The notes: generated from the sequence alone by a model not told the origin. Positions 35,434-44,879 are shown, numbered from the stretch's first letter. The stretch: 64,000 nucleotides of DNA from Bosea sp. 29B (GCF_902506165.1 NZ_LR733817.1:4185026-4249025), one strand, 5' to 3'. Numbers and translations: made by a program.

Positions 35434-36213
35434 CTACAGCCAGAAGCCGCCGATCTGGTTCGCTGCCGGATTGGCGATGCAGGCTGTCATGCGGTCGAGC
35501 CAGATGCGCTGGTACTTGGCATTGGCGCCATGCTGGGTGTCGACGTCGTAGCGGCGCTGGATCAGCTTGACCCGGCGCTTGATGTGCAGGTCGACGAGGC
35601 TGGTGAGCTGCGTGATCAGCCCGCCGATCGTCGGGGCGCGCGCGATGGTGAGCTGGTGCGCCAGTGCGCGGCAGACCACGAAGCCGACATCGTAATGGAA
35701 CTGCTCATGGGCGAGCAGGCCCGCGTCTAGCGTTACGCCGATCCGGACCTGCGCATTCGGCCAGACCTCGATGTCATTGGGCACGCCGAAGGCATAGTCG
35801 GTCCCGACCATGCGGGCGCCCTTGTCGAAGATCTCATACTCGAAGGCGGTGTAGGCGTCCTGGACCGTGCCGTCGGCCGGATCGATCACCACCGGCACCT
35901 GCAGGAAGTCGCCGGCCTTGAGCTTGATTGGCAGGCGCGAGGCGCTGACCACGACGCCGGCAGGCGCTGGATTGTTGGCCATGTGCAGGAAGGTCTTGCC
36001 GCCCGGGTCGACCTTGGAATCCGGGCTGGTCATCTTCAGGAAGACCTGCTGGTAGCGCTTGATCCCGCCTCGGGTCAGCGGCCCGCAATCGCCGTCGACG
36101 TCGAGCAGATCGATGCCGAGCGCCGCCGTATGGGGGTTGATCATCGCCTGGACCAGGCGCGTGTCCGGAACCGTGTTCTTGCCGCCAAGCCCGACTGAAG
36201 CCGTGATGCTCAT
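35434..36213 (-). CDS. Peptidoglycan-binding domain plus DUF922-like putative metallopeptidase
   Basis: A 259-residue protein with two parts. Residues 1-78 look like a peptidoglycan-binding domain of the lysozyme/effector type (VDGDCGPLTRGGIKRYQQ, then VDPGGKTF). Residues 100-259 contain AHEQFHYD, an HExxH zinc motif with His169, Glu170 and His173, and a later YDVDTQHGAN block resembling the DUF922 zinc-protease signature. There is no signal peptide, so delivery or cytoplasmic action is open. GGGAGG precedes the ATG at 36213. No type VI secretion or phage gene is adjacent. The function is inferred, not proven. Confidence 0.6.
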   Translation of the reverse strand: MSITASVGLGGKNTVPDTRLVQAMINPHTAALGIDLLDVDGDCGPLTRGGIKRYQQVFLKMTSPDSKVDPGGKTFLHMANNPAPAGVVVSASRLPIKLKAGDFLQVPVVIDPADGTVQDAYTAFEYEIFDKGARMVGTDYAFGVPNDIEVWPNAQVRIGVTLDAGLLAHEQFHYDVGFVVCRALAHQLTIARAPTIGGLITQLTSLVDLHIKRRVKLIQRRYDVDTQHGANAKYQRIWLDRMTACIANPAANQIGGFWL

Positions 36214-36350
36214 CCTCGCCTCCCAGCGCAGATATCGACCGTCCCGTCGTCTCTAACCTTGCGTCAATCTGGGCGCTTGTCGATCTGCTTCCGCCAGCGC
36301 CGTGAGATGCCCTTGCCCTCGCGCCATTCCCGCGCGACAAGCGGCCGGTC

Positions 36351-37691
36351 ATGACCACACCCTTCGTCCGCACCGCCCCGTCGCCGACCGGCTATCTCCA
36401 CATCGGCAATGCCCGCTCGCTGATGTTCAACTGGCTCTTCGCCAAGCGGCATGTCGGGCGCTTCCTGCTGCGCTATGACGACACCGACCAGGCGCGCTCG
36501 AAGCCGGAGTTCGCCGAGGCGATCGCCGAGGATCTCGCCTGGCTCGGCGTCATTCCCGACGCCAGCATCAAGCAGTCTGAACGGATCGCGCTCTACGACG
36601 CCGCGGCAGACAAGCTGCGCGCCGCTGGCCGCCTCTATCCCTGTTATGAGAGCGCCGACGAGCTCGACCGCAAGCGCAAGCGCCAGCTCGCCCGCGGTCT
36701 GCCCCCCGTCTACGACCGCGCCGGCCTGAAGCTGACTGCCGAGGAGCGCGCCAGGCTGGAGGCCGAGGGCCGTAAAGCCCATTGGCGCTTCCTGCTCGAT
36801 TGGGAGGAGGTCGGTTGGGACGATCTCGTCCGCGGCCCCTCGCATGTCGATTGCGCCTCGCTCTCCGATACGGTGCTGGTGCGTGAGGACGGCACCTATC
36901 CCTATACGCTGCCTTCGGTCGTCGACGACCTGGACATGGGCATCACCCATGTCATCCGCGGCGAGGACCACGTCACCAACACCGCCGTGCAGATCCAGAT
37001 CATGCAGGCATTGGGCGGGACGCTGCCGGCCTTCGGCCACCACAACCTGCTGACCACCGCGAGCGGCGAAGGATTGTCGAAGCGCCTCGGCCATCTCTCG
37101 CTGCGGGGCTTGCGCGAATCCGGGATCGAATCGCTGGCGGTCGCGGCGCTCGCCGTGCTCACGGGCTCGTCGGATGCGGTCCGCCCCGTGTCGAGCCTCG
37201 ACGAGCTCGCCGGGCTGGTCGATCTTGCCCATGTCTCGCGTGCGCCGGCCAAGTTCGACGAGCACGAGCTGGAGACGCTCTCCGCCCGCACGCTGCACCA
37301 GCTCGATTTCGCTGCGGTCGAGGAGCGGCTGAGAGAGCTCGGCATTCCCGCCAGCGAGCCGTTCTGGCTCGCCGTGCGCGGCAATCTCGCCCGGCTTTCG
37401 GCTGCCAAGGACTGGTGGAGGATCGTCGAGGGGCCGATCGAGACTGATATCGCCGACAAGGCGTTCGCGGCGGCCGCGGCTGCACTGCTGCCGGCCGAAC
37501 CGTTCGATCAGAGTACTTGGAAAGCCTGGACTCAGGCGGTCGGTGCGCAGACCGGCACCAAGGGCAAGGCGCTGTTCATGCCGCTGCGCCAGGCCCTGAC
37601 CGGCCTCGACCATGGCCCCGAGCTGGCGGCGCTGCTGCCGCTGATCGGGCGCGAGAAGGCGCTGAAGCGGCTCGCAGGCGAAGCGGCGTGA
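36351..37691 (+). CDS. gltX: Glutamate--tRNA ligase
   Basis: A 446-residue class I aminoacyl-tRNA synthetase. [15 protein letters not shown] carries the HIGH-type motif at His17-Asn20, and [12 protein letters not shown] near residues 239-247 is the KMSKS equivalent. It charges tRNA-Glu (or tRNA-Gln where GatCAB is used). Alphaproteobacteria often carry two GltX copies; the 446-residue length and LSKR loop suit the shorter form. Start ATG 36351; ribosome site weak. A repeat element follows the stop. Confidence 0.94.
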   Translation: MTTPFVRTAPSPTGYLHIGNARSLMFNWLFAKRHVGRFLLRYDDTDQARSKPEFAEAIAEDLAWLGVIPDASIKQSERIALYDAAADKLRAAGRLYPCYESADELDRKRKRQLARGLPPVYDRAGLKLTAEERARLEAEGRKAHWRFLLDWEEVGWDDLVRGPSHVDCASLSDTVLVREDGTYPYTLPSVVDDLDMGITHVIRGEDHVTNTAVQIQIMQALGGTLPAFGHHNLLTTASGEGLSKRLGHLSLRGLRESGIESLAVAALAVLTGSSDAVRPVSSLDELAGLVDLAHVSRAPAKFDEHELETLSARTLHQLDFAAVEERLRELGIPASEPFWLAVRGNLARLSAAKDWWRIVEGPIETDIADKAFAAAAAALLPAEPFDQSTWKAWTQAVGAQTGTKGKALFMPLRQALTGLDHGPELAALLPLIGREKALKRLAGEAA

Positions 37692-37738
37692 GCCGAGGCA
37701 TGTCCGGAGCCCGCTGCGCTTCATCGTAAATGCGCGAG

Positions 37739-37834
37739 TCATCCCGGCCGGAGCGAAGCGTAGAGCCGGGATCCATGCCTGAACCTTGATCGGAAGCGTT
37801 CTGGAATGGATCCCGGGTCAAGCCCGGGATGACC
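37739..37834. repeat. Two-hairpin dispersed repeat, copy 1
   Basis: An element beginning GTCATCCCGG and ending CCGGGATGAC, with an internal GGAATGGATCCCGGGTC segment. The right half is the perfect hairpin ATCCCGGG-TCAAG-CCCGGGAT (37811-37831). Related elements are at 47050-47155 and 58443-58547. It separates gltX from the convergent aldehyde dehydrogenase gene. Confidence 0.75.
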
Positions 37835-37863
37835 GCGCGGTTTTTGTGAAGACGCCGCCCGCG

Positions 37864-39297
37864 CTACGCCGCCGCGTAGCCGACCGTGCCTTTGATTTCG
37901 AGGAACTCCTCGAGGCCGAAATCGGCGTATTCGCGGCCGTTGCCGGACTGCTTGTAGCCGCCGAAGGGCGCGCCGGCGTCCCAGGCCGGGTAGTTGATGT
38001 AGACATTGCCCGAGCGCATCTGCGCCGCGACCTTGCGCGCCCGCTCCAGCGAGCCGGACTGGATATAGGAGGCGAGGCCGTAGGGCGTGTCGTTCGCCCG
38101 CGCGATCACGTCCGCTTCGCTGTCATAGGGCAGGATCGACAGCACAGGGCCGAAGATCTCTTCCCTGGCGATCGTCATCTCGTCGGTGACGCCGCCGAAG
38201 ATGGTCGGGCGGACATAATAGCCGCGATTGAGGTCCTCCGGCCGGCCGGGCCCGCCGGTCACCAGGGTTGCGCCTTCCTTGATGCCGCTCTCGATCAGGC
38301 GCTGGATCTTGTCGTATTGCACCTCGCTGACGACCGGTCCGAGGAAGACGCTCTCCGCCGAGGGTGCGCCGACCTTGAGCGGCTCGGCCGTCTCCCTGGC
38401 GATGGCGAGTGCGTCCTCGTGCAGCTCAGCCGGCACGAACATCCGCGTCGGCGCGTTGCAGGACTGGCCGGAATTGCGCATCACGCTCTCGACGCCGAGC
38501 TTCACCGCCCGCTTCAGGTCGACATCGTCGAGCAGGATGTTGGCCGACTTGCCGCCGAGCTCCTGATGGACGCGCTTGACCGTATCGGCCGCCGCCTTGG
38601 CGACGAGGATGCCGGCGCGGGTCGAGCCGGTAAAGGAGACCATGTCGACGCCGGGGTGGCGGGCGATCGCCTCGCCGACGGTCGGCCCATCGCCGTTGAC
38701 GAGATTGAACACGCCCTTGGGCACGCCGGCCTCATGCATGGCCTCGGCAAAGATGATGGCGTTGAGCGGCGCGATCTCGGAGGGCTTCAGCACCATGGTG
38801 CAGCCGGCGGCGAGCGCGGGCGCGACCTTGCACATGATCTGGTTGATCGGCCAGTTCCACGGCGTGATCATGCCGACGACGCCGATCGCCTCCTTCGAGA
38901 TCAGGGTCGAGCCGCGCAGCTCCTCGAACTCGAAATTCTCCAGCGTCTCGATCATCTTCGACAGATGGGCCGTGCCCATCCCGGCCTGCGCCCGGTGGGC
39001 CAGCTCCTTCGGCGCGCCCATCTCGCGCGACAGCGTGTCGGCGACTTCGGCATAGCGGGCCTTGTAGGCTTCGAGCAGGCGGCGCATCAGCGCCAGGCGC
39101 TCTTCCTTCGAGGTCGCGGCGAAGGCGGGGAAGGCGGCGCGCGCTGCGGCGACCGCCCGGTCGACATCCGCCTGGCTGCCGAGCGCGATCTGGGCAAAGG
39201 CCTCCTCGGTGGAGGGATCGATCACGTCGAGCGTCTTCAGGCCGCCAGCGGGATCGACCCAGGCGCCGTCGATGTAGAATTGAAGGGCATGGGACAT
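37864..39297 (-). CDS. NAD-dependent aldehyde dehydrogenase family protein
   Basis: A 477-residue aldehyde dehydrogenase. The catalytic Cys is in RNSGQSCNAPTR, the Glu in HQELGGKSANI, and the NAD-binding turn is ITPWNWP. The C-terminal motif GAPFGGYKQSGNGRE fits the betaine/phenylacetaldehyde group. The substrate cannot be fixed from sequence. GAGGAA lies upstream of ATG 39297; a much longer frame upstream is non-coding. It ends at the convergent repeat beside gltX. Confidence 0.9.
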   Translation of the reverse strand: MSHALQFYIDGAWVDPAGGLKTLDVIDPSTEEAFAQIALGSQADVDRAVAAARAAFPAFAATSKEERLALMRRLLEAYKARYAEVADTLSREMGAPKELAHRAQAGMGTAHLSKMIETLENFEFEELRGSTLISKEAIGVVGMITPWNWPINQIMCKVAPALAAGCTMVLKPSEIAPLNAIIFAEAMHEAGVPKGVFNLVNGDGPTVGEAIARHPGVDMVSFTGSTRAGILVAKAAADTVKRVHQELGGKSANILLDDVDLKRAVKLGVESVMRNSGQSCNAPTRMFVPAELHEDALAIARETAEPLKVGAPSAESVFLGPVVSEVQYDKIQRLIESGIKEGATLVTGGPGRPEDLNRGYYVRPTIFGGVTDEMTIAREEIFGPVLSILPYDSEADVIARANDTPYGLASYIQSGSLERARKVAAQMRSGNVYINYPAWDAGAPFGGYKQSGNGREYADFGLEEFLEIKGTVGYAAA

Positions 39298-39479
39298 TGG
39301 CTTTTCCTCGCTGGCTGCGGGCAATCGCCTTGCGTGCGGGCGGTCACCGACCCGTCTGGCTGCGATCGCTATGTCGAGAGGGATACAGCGTAGCAGCGCA
39401 AGGCTGCGGCTGTCACCGCGCGGCCTGCGAATAGGGGGAATGCCGGGCGCGGGGAGGTGGCGAGACAAATGTCGGCGGA

Positions 39480-40376
39480 TCAGGGAGCGGGAGTGGTCTT
39501 CGCCTCCTGCTTGTCGGTCCATTCGGGCGGCGCACCGAACTGGCCGCCGATCACGCCCTTCAGACCCGGCGCTCTGCCATAGGCTTCGCAGGCAGGGTAT
39601 TTGTGCTCGCCGCCGAACCAGGACTTGACGCTCTGGCGGGAGGGCAGGGAGAGGTCGATCCCGTCCTTCTCCTCGCCTTCCACCAGGATCTGCGAGAACT
39701 CGCTGCCGAATTTCGTGGCCAGGCCATAGGCATCGGCGACTTCGGACACCAGCGGCGTGTTCTGGATCGAATTGGCGCCGCGTCCCCAGACCATTGCCGC
39801 TCGCTGGACACCTTTGCGATCGATCGCCTCCGCTTCGACCGAGAGTCCGCCCAGCCCGACCGGAAGGCGCGGAATGCTCACCGGCAAGACGAAACCGCTT
39901 CCCAGGCTTACGGCAGTCGAGACGCCCGCCATCGTCTTGTCCGTCAGCACGATGTCGGTGATCACCGCCCGGACGGTGAGGTCGGCCTGCTGTGTCGGTG
40001 GCACCATCTCGTATTTGTCGCTCAGCGCGATGCAGAGCTCCCGGTCGAGCACATTGCTGACCAGCGCCCGATCTGCCGGCGTCTTCACGGCCTGGCGGGC
40101 GCTCGCGGAAAAGCTCGTCGGCACGATCCGGGCCGTCTTCGCGCCGACAAGGGCCAACCCGTCGACATAGGTGTGGGACTTCGACAGCTTGCCCTTCTCC
40201 TCGCCGAGATTCCCGTAGGTCGAGAGGGTGCCGGCCGATTTGGGCGGGACGGACGCACAGCCGGCGGCGGCCAGTGCCAGCGACAGGGATAGGCAAGGGC
40301 CTCTGTAGCCCAGAAGCGCCGAGCCCCATGTGGGGCTCTGCAGTGGAACAGCCGGCAAATAGCTTATCACGGTCAT
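39480..40376 (-). CDS. DUF3313 family lipoprotein
   Basis: A 298-residue lipoprotein with a signal that ends in a lipobox (LAAAGC) and a DUF3313-like body: TYVDGLALVGAKTARIVPTS, DRALVSNVLDRELCIALSDKY, and ADLTVRAVITDIVLT. The N-terminal 40 residues are longer than usual and include an 18-base palindrome at 40321-40338 (GAGCCCCATGTGGGGCTC), so a downstream start is possible. Members are outer-membrane lipoproteins of unknown role. The adjacent unit is the MHS transporter. Confidence 0.75.
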   Translation of the reverse strand: MTVISYLPAVPLQSPTWGSALLGYRGPCLSLSLALAAAGCASVPPKSAGTLSTYGNLGEEKGKLSKSHTYVDGLALVGAKTARIVPTSFSASARQAVKTPADRALVSNVLDRELCIALSDKYEMVPPTQQADLTVRAVITDIVLTDKTMAGVSTAVSLGSGFVLPVSIPRLPVGLGGLSVEAEAIDRKGVQRAAMVWGRGANSIQNTPLVSEVADAYGLATKFGSEFSQILVEGEEKDGIDLSLPSRQSVKSWFGGEHKYPACEAYGRAPGLKGVIGGQFGAPPEWTDKQEAKTTPAP

Positions 40377-40482
40377 CGACCTCGCCGCCGCTATCGGTGC
40401 CGGCGAGGTTGGGGACGTGGCGTTGCCGCAGTATTGCGCTGCTATCGACTGCCGATGCGATCCTGAAGGCGGAGCTTCGTGA

Positions 40483-41808
40483 TCACTCGTGCCGGTCCAT
40501 TGCGGTCTCGTGCTTGGTGTCGCGCATGGTCGAATAGACCAGGAGCGAGATGAAGATCACCGCCGAGAGATAGTAGTAGAACCATTGCTCGTGGCCCTGC
40601 TGCTTGAAGAACAGGGCGATCGCCGGCGCGGTGCCGCCGAAGATCGAGACGGTCAGCGCATAGGGTACGGCGACGCCGGTGGCGCGGATCGAGGTCGGGA
40701 ACAGCTCCGCCTTCACCACCGCGTTGATCGAGGTGTAGCCGGCGACGAAGATCCAGGCGCCGGAGATCAGCAGGAAGGCGACCCAGGGCGACTTGGTCTG
40801 CGCCAGCGTCGTCAGGATCGGCACCGTCAGCAGCGTCCCGGCGACGCCGAAGAAGATCAGCAGCGGCTTGCGGCCGATCCGGTCGGAGATCAAGCCGTAG
40901 ATCGGCTGCAGGAGCGAGGCGAAGATCAGCGAGCCCGCGATCACATAGGTGGTGGTGATGTCGGAAAGGCCGACGGTCTGCTTCACAAAGGTCTGCATAT
41001 AGGTGGTGAAGGTGTAGAAGGCGGCGGTGCCGCCGGCGGTCAGGCCGACCACGATCGCGACCTCACGCGGATATTTCAGCAGGCCGCGCAGCGAGCTTTC
41101 CTTTTTCTTGATCTTGTTGGCTTCGGCGAAGGCTTCCGTCTCGTGCATGTGCCGGCGCATGAACATGGCGGTGACGGCCAGCATCGCGCCGATCACGAAG
41201 GGGATGCGCCAGCCCCAGTCGACCAGCTGCTCATGCGTCAGGAAGACGTTCTGCAGGAGCAGCAGCACCAGGATGGCGGTGAGCTGCCCGCCGATCAGCG
41301 TCACGTACTGGAAGCTCGAATAGAAGCCGCGATGATCGGGATGGGCGATCTCGGTGAGATAGGTGGCGCTCGCCCCGTATTCGCCGCCGAGGCTCAGGCC
41401 CTCGATGATCCGGGCCAGCGCCAGCAGCACCGGCGCGGCGAAGCCGATCGTCTCATAGGTCGGCGTCAACGCGATGATCAGCGAGCCGAAGCACATCATC
41501 AGCACCGAGACGGTCAGCGACAGCCGCCGTCCGTAGCGATCGGCGATATGGCCGAACAGCCAGCCCCCGATAGGGCGCACGATGAAGCCGGCGGCGAACA
41601 AGGTCGCGGCGTTGAGCTGCACCACCACGGGATCATGCGAGGGGAAGAACTTCGGCGCGAAATAGAGCGCGAAGGCGGTGTAGGCGTAGAAATCGTACCA
41701 TTCGACGAGGTTGCCGACCGAGCCGATGAAGATCGCCTTCAGGCGTCGCGCCGTATCGGCGACGTCGAGGCCCTGAGGGGCAGGCGTGGCGATTGCTGGA
41801 TCGGACAT
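40483..41808 (-). CDS. MFS transporter, metabolite:H+ symporter (MHS) family
   Basis: A 441-residue twelve-helix permease of the MHS family, which includes KgtP, ProP and ShiA. The VGNLVEWYDFYAYT segment after a short N-terminus is the family hallmark; FGHIADRYGRRLSL is the MFS loop motif A and GLSLGGEYGASATYL lies in helix 4. It would import an organic acid or zwitterion with protons; the ligand is unknown. GGAGCGAG precedes the ATG at 41808. Confidence 0.92.
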   Translation of the reverse strand: MSDPAIATPAPQGLDVADTARRLKAIFIGSVGNLVEWYDFYAYTAFALYFAPKFFPSHDPVVVQLNAATLFAAGFIVRPIGGWLFGHIADRYGRRLSLTVSVLMMCFGSLIIALTPTYETIGFAAPVLLALARIIEGLSLGGEYGASATYLTEIAHPDHRGFYSSFQYVTLIGGQLTAILVLLLLQNVFLTHEQLVDWGWRIPFVIGAMLAVTAMFMRRHMHETEAFAEANKIKKKESSLRGLLKYPREVAIVVGLTAGGTAAFYTFTTYMQTFVKQTVGLSDITTTYVIAGSLIFASLLQPIYGLISDRIGRKPLLIFFGVAGTLLTVPILTTLAQTKSPWVAFLLISGAWIFVAGYTSINAVVKAELFPTSIRATGVAVPYALTVSIFGGTAPAIALFFKQQGHEQWFYYYLSAVIFISLLVYSTMRDTKHETAMDRHE

Positions 41809-42091
41809 GGCTCGCTCCGCGTTCTGAAGGCGGCGCGAGCAGTAGCGAGCGCCGGCAGCAATACGCTGGTCTACGCCTAGCGCTCTGCGCCGGTCAGCGA
41901 GGAGAGATTTGGTCTGAGTTGCTTCTGGTGCATGGCCTGCGCGGGAACTTTATGGCCACGGGCATCCGGATGTCGGGAAAGAGAGTGGTGGTCTGCGGCG
42001 ACCACAGATCAATCGGCGTCGATGGAGGCCCGTATTGACGCGTGCATGAAGCCTGCGGCAATCACCCGAGCCCATAAGATCGGTCTCCGCG

Positions 42092-42721
42092 ATGCCTGCC
42101 TACTCTCTTGCGATCTTCGACTATGACGGAACGCTGGCCGACAGCTTTCCGTGGTTCTGTTCGGTGCTCAACCAGACCGCACGGCAGTTCGGCTTCCGCG
42201 AGGTTGCCGAGAGTGAGGCTGACGAGCTTCGCGGGCTCGATTCGCGCCAGATCATTGCCCGCCTCGGCGTTCCCTTGTGGAAGATGCCAGCAATCGCGAT
42301 GCACATGCGCAAGCTGAGCGCCGAAGCCGGGGATGCGGTGGCGCTCTTTCCCGGGGCCGAGTCGATGCTCGCGCGCCTGGCTGCGAGCGATGTCACGATC
42401 GCGATCGCCAGCTCGAACAGCGAAGCGGTCATTCGTCGTACGCTCGGCCGAGCCTCGGCTCATGTGAGCCATTTCGGCTGCGGTGCGTCGCTCTGGGGCA
42501 AGAGCGCCAAGTTCGAGGCCATCATCCGGCGGGCTGGAGTTCAGCGGCAGCAGACGGTCGCAATCGGCGATGAAATCCGTGACATCGACGCGGCGCGGCG
42601 AGCCGGCATCGCGTCGGGAGCGGTGACCTTCGGCTACAACTCCGGCGCGTCCCTGCGGGCGCGCGGGCCCGACCTGATCTTCGACGACTATGGGCAGCTG
42701 CTGGCGAAGCTGACCGCCTGA
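42092..42721 (+). CDS. HAD superfamily hydrolase
   Basis: A 209-residue HAD phosphatase. Motif I is IFDYDGTLADS (Asp10, Asp12), motif II the Ser in IASSNSE, motif III the Lys in WGKSAKFE, and motif IV IGDEIRDIDAA. It keeps the phosphoglycolate-phosphatase-like cap, but the substrate is unknown. It is distinct in sequence from gph at 17.4 kb. It converges on the DUF2865 gene. Confidence 0.87.
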   Translation: MPAYSLAIFDYDGTLADSFPWFCSVLNQTARQFGFREVAESEADELRGLDSRQIIARLGVPLWKMPAIAMHMRKLSAEAGDAVALFPGAESMLARLAASDVTIAIASSNSEAVIRRTLGRASAHVSHFGCGASLWGKSAKFEAIIRRAGVQRQQTVAIGDEIRDIDAARRAGIASGAVTFGYNSGASLRARGPDLIFDDYGQLLAKLTA

Positions 42722-42731
42722 GCCGAGGCGA

Positions 42732-43937
42732 TCACGGCCGTGCGGTTGCTCCGACGCCGAGATTGGGCGCGAGGTTCGGCGCGACGATCCGCACGGTGCG
42801 CCGTTCGCCAGTGACGCTCTTGCTCTCGCGCTTCAGGCCGTCGCCCTGCTGCAGCGTTTTTTCGCCGTCGATCCGCTGCGGGCCGACGCCGGCGGATTCG
42901 GTGCTGGCGGTCGGCACATTGGTATCCGGCGTCGGTTCGTCGCCGGGGGCAGCCTGCAGCACGGTCGGGGCTGGGCCGGCCGGGGTGGCCGGCTTGGCCT
43001 CCGCCGCAGGCGCATTGGCGACGCCCTTCTTGCCGCGCTGCGGCTGCTCGGGCTTGGGCCGAGACATTTCCTGCGAGCGCTGCTCGGTGACGATGATGTC
43101 GCCTTTGCGCTGCTCGAGCATCTGCTCGGCGTTCTGTAACGTCTGGGCCCAGCTCTGGCCCTGGGCCCGGCAGGTGCAGGAGGCGTCGAAGCTGCGGGTG
43201 TATTTCAGCGCGTTCGGCAGGGACGAGTAGGGCTGTCCGCTGCTGCGCGCCACCGCGTTCTGGATGTCGCCGCCGGTGCTCATGCCATAGGCCAGCGTCT
43301 CGGTGCCGGGGCAGAGCGACTGGCACATCTCGTCCTGGCTCTCGCGGCCGCCCGGGCTATTGGCGAGCGGGAAGAAGTAGCCGTCGCAGCTGCGCACGCA
43401 GACCGAATAAGGCCCGCCCTGACGCGCTCCGCCCTCGGTCGGCTCGCGCGGCTCGTCGGGGTCGAGCTCGGGCAAGGTGGAATCGATCTCGCCGCGGCGC
43501 GGCTCGATGCCGAAGATCGTTTCGAAGAAGCCGCGCGGCTGCGCACGGCAGTTGTTGTTGATCAGCGCGGCGAGCTGGGCGCGGCGCTGCTCGATGCCGC
43601 CGCTCTGGGCCTGCTGCTGAAGCTGCGCATATTGCGACTGCAGCGCGCCCAGCTGGGCGCGGATGCCGCCGCATTGCGGTGGAGGGGCGTCGCCGAAGAA
43701 GAGGAAGCCGCCGCGATCGCAGCCCATCGCCCGGTACTGGTTGGAGAGCTGCCCCAGCTGGCCGGCGACGCGCTGCGCCGCCTGGGCGGCGCGGGCATCG
43801 CCGCCGCGCTGGCCCTGCAGGTTGGAGAGCTCGGCGCGCCAGTTGTCGCAAGCCGGCGACTGCGCCACGGCTGCGCTCGTCAGCGCGGCGAAAGCCAGCG
43901 CCGGAGCGAGAGCGCGTCGGAGCGAAGCGAAAATCAT
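42732..43937 (-). CDS. DUF2865 domain exported protein
   Basis: A 401-residue exported protein. The signal peptide (LAPALAFAALTSAAVAQ) is followed by a Gln-rich coiled region (about residues 25-150) and the Cys-rich DUF2865 block: CVRSCDGYFFPL, CQSLCPGTETLAY, and SFDASCTCRAQGQSW, with conserved Cys pairs. The C-terminus is a low-complexity Pro/Ala/Gln tail with no domain. Hyphomicrobiales carry this family widely; function unknown. Start ATG 43937 was chosen because the signal begins there. Confidence 0.85.
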   Translation of the reverse strand: MIFASLRRALAPALAFAALTSAAVAQSPACDNWRAELSNLQGQRGGDARAAQAAQRVAGQLGQLSNQYRAMGCDRGGFLFFGDAPPPQCGGIRAQLGALQSQYAQLQQQAQSGGIEQRRAQLAALINNNCRAQPRGFFETIFGIEPRRGEIDSTLPELDPDEPREPTEGGARQGGPYSVCVRSCDGYFFPLANSPGGRESQDEMCQSLCPGTETLAYGMSTGGDIQNAVARSSGQPYSSLPNALKYTRSFDASCTCRAQGQSWAQTLQNAEQMLEQRKGDIIVTEQRSQEMSRPKPEQPQRGKKGVANAPAAEAKPATPAGPAPTVLQAAPGDEPTPDTNVPTASTESAGVGPQRIDGEKTLQQGDGLKRESKSVTGERRTVRIVAPNLAPNLGVGATARP

Positions 43938-44141
43938 CGAAGGCAGAGTGCTATCCCTGTGACTCGTCCGGTGCAGGCAGTGACCGCCCGCATCGGCAGA
44001 GCACATGCTAGAAACGCGACGGAACTAAGGAGGCGCGCGTCAGCCGGGTCGAAACGGCGATTCGACGCACCGTCTATTCACCTCAGCGCATCGCATATCG
44101 CGCCCCGGGCGGCAAATCAGGCCTCGATAACGCTTGCGCGA

Positions 44142-44630
44142 TCAGGCTTCCTCGGTCTGGTAGGCGCCGGCGAGATGGCGGCCGCGCTCGGTCAGCACCG
44201 CCAGCACGCGTTCGAAGACGCGCAGCTCCTCCGGCGCGATCCCCTCGATCCAGCGTTCTTCGAAGGCGAGTGCCAGCGGCACGATCTGGGCGTAGATGCG
44301 CTGGCCGGCGGCAGTGAGGGCGACGAAGGCCTCGCGCCGGTCAGCCCGATTCTCAGCTCGCGTCACCAGCCCGCGCTTGTCGAGCTCCGAGACGGCCCGC
44401 GAGACCTTGGTCTTGTGCATCTGCGAGAGCTCGCCGATGTCGCGCGAGGTCAATTGCCCGAATTCGCCGAGCTGCGCGATCACCCGCCATTCCGGGATGC
44501 CGATGCCGAAGCGCGTGCCGTAGACGCGGCCGAGCGCGCGGCTGGCGAAAAAGCCGACGACGTTGAGCCGATAGGGCAGGAACTGCTCGAGATGCAGGGC
44601 GCGGTCGGCAGGCTTTTGCTTCGTTGACAT
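44142..44630 (-). CDS. MarR-family transcriptional regulator
   Basis: A 162-residue winged-helix regulator. LTSRDIGELSQMHKTKVSRAVSELDKRGLVTR is the recognition helix and wing start, and RADRREAFVALTAAG the wing itself. The dimer helices lie at both ends. The near-palindrome at 44630-44649 covers its start codon, so it probably represses itself. A GTG three codons upstream is an alternative start. It flanks the catabolic island (TRAP protein, FAH, MBL, flavin monooxygenase) and is the likely controller; HpaR-type MarR proteins regulate aromatic degradation. Confidence 0.88.
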   Translation of the reverse strand: MSTKQKPADRALHLEQFLPYRLNVVGFFASRALGRVYGTRFGIGIPEWRVIAQLGEFGQLTSRDIGELSQMHKTKVSRAVSELDKRGLVTRAENRADRREAFVALTAAGQRIYAQIVPLALAFEERWIEGIAPEELRVFERVLAVLTERGRHLAGAYQTEEA

Positions 44631-44649
44631 TAGTTGCACTTGTAACTAA
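44630..44649. promoter_or_regulatory. MarR-type operator over the regulator's start
   Basis: TTAGTTGCACTTGTAACTAA is a 20-base near-palindrome: six outer bases match exactly and the CA/TG pairs match in the middle. It overlaps the MarR start codon and faces a small divergent ORF. The spacing and sequence match common MarR-family sites, so binding by the adjacent MarR is inferred. Confidence 0.7.
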
Positions 44650-44737
44650 CTGGAGTGAAAGAAAGCCGCAGAGGCTGCGGCACGATCATTACCGAACGGC
44701 AGCGCCTGTCAAAGCCGCCGCCATGGGAGGAACAACG

Positions 44738-44806
44738 ATGAGCTTGCAGGCCGCGGTTCGTCCAAGCTTCTGCCAGCGGATCGGGACTGCGCCTGCCCAT
44801 GCGTGA
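44738..44806 (+). CDS. 22-codon ORF with strong ribosome site next to MarR
   Basis: A 22-residue ORF (MSLQAAVRPSFCQRIGTAPA and two more residues). GGGAGG at 44725-44730 lies seven bases before the ATG, an unusually good site, and it is divergent from marR with the operator between them. It could be a regulated small protein, a leader peptide, or the 5' remnant of a lost catabolic gene. A 7-base hairpin at 44665-44681 (GCCGCAG/CTGCGGC) precedes it. No function is claimed. Confidence 0.45.
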   Translation: MSLQAAVRPSFCQRIGTAPAHA

Positions 44807-44879
44807 GCCGGATGTCTCCCGGCGAGGCCATCGGCCCCGGAAGCGCGCCGCCCGCGCGCTCCGGAGCGATTGCTGGCGG

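Noticed and set aside
35434..36213. Evidence for a prophage or type VI secretion locus around the metallopeptidase-like gene
   Set aside because: Neighbours are nadE and gltX; no phage, VgrG, Hcp or immunity-like gene is present, so only the protein itself is reported.
37864..40329. An 821-codon minus-strand frame containing the aldehyde dehydrogenase
   Set aside because: The enzyme begins at 39297 with a ribosome site. The upstream 344 codons overlap the DUF3313 gene in another frame and lack family character.
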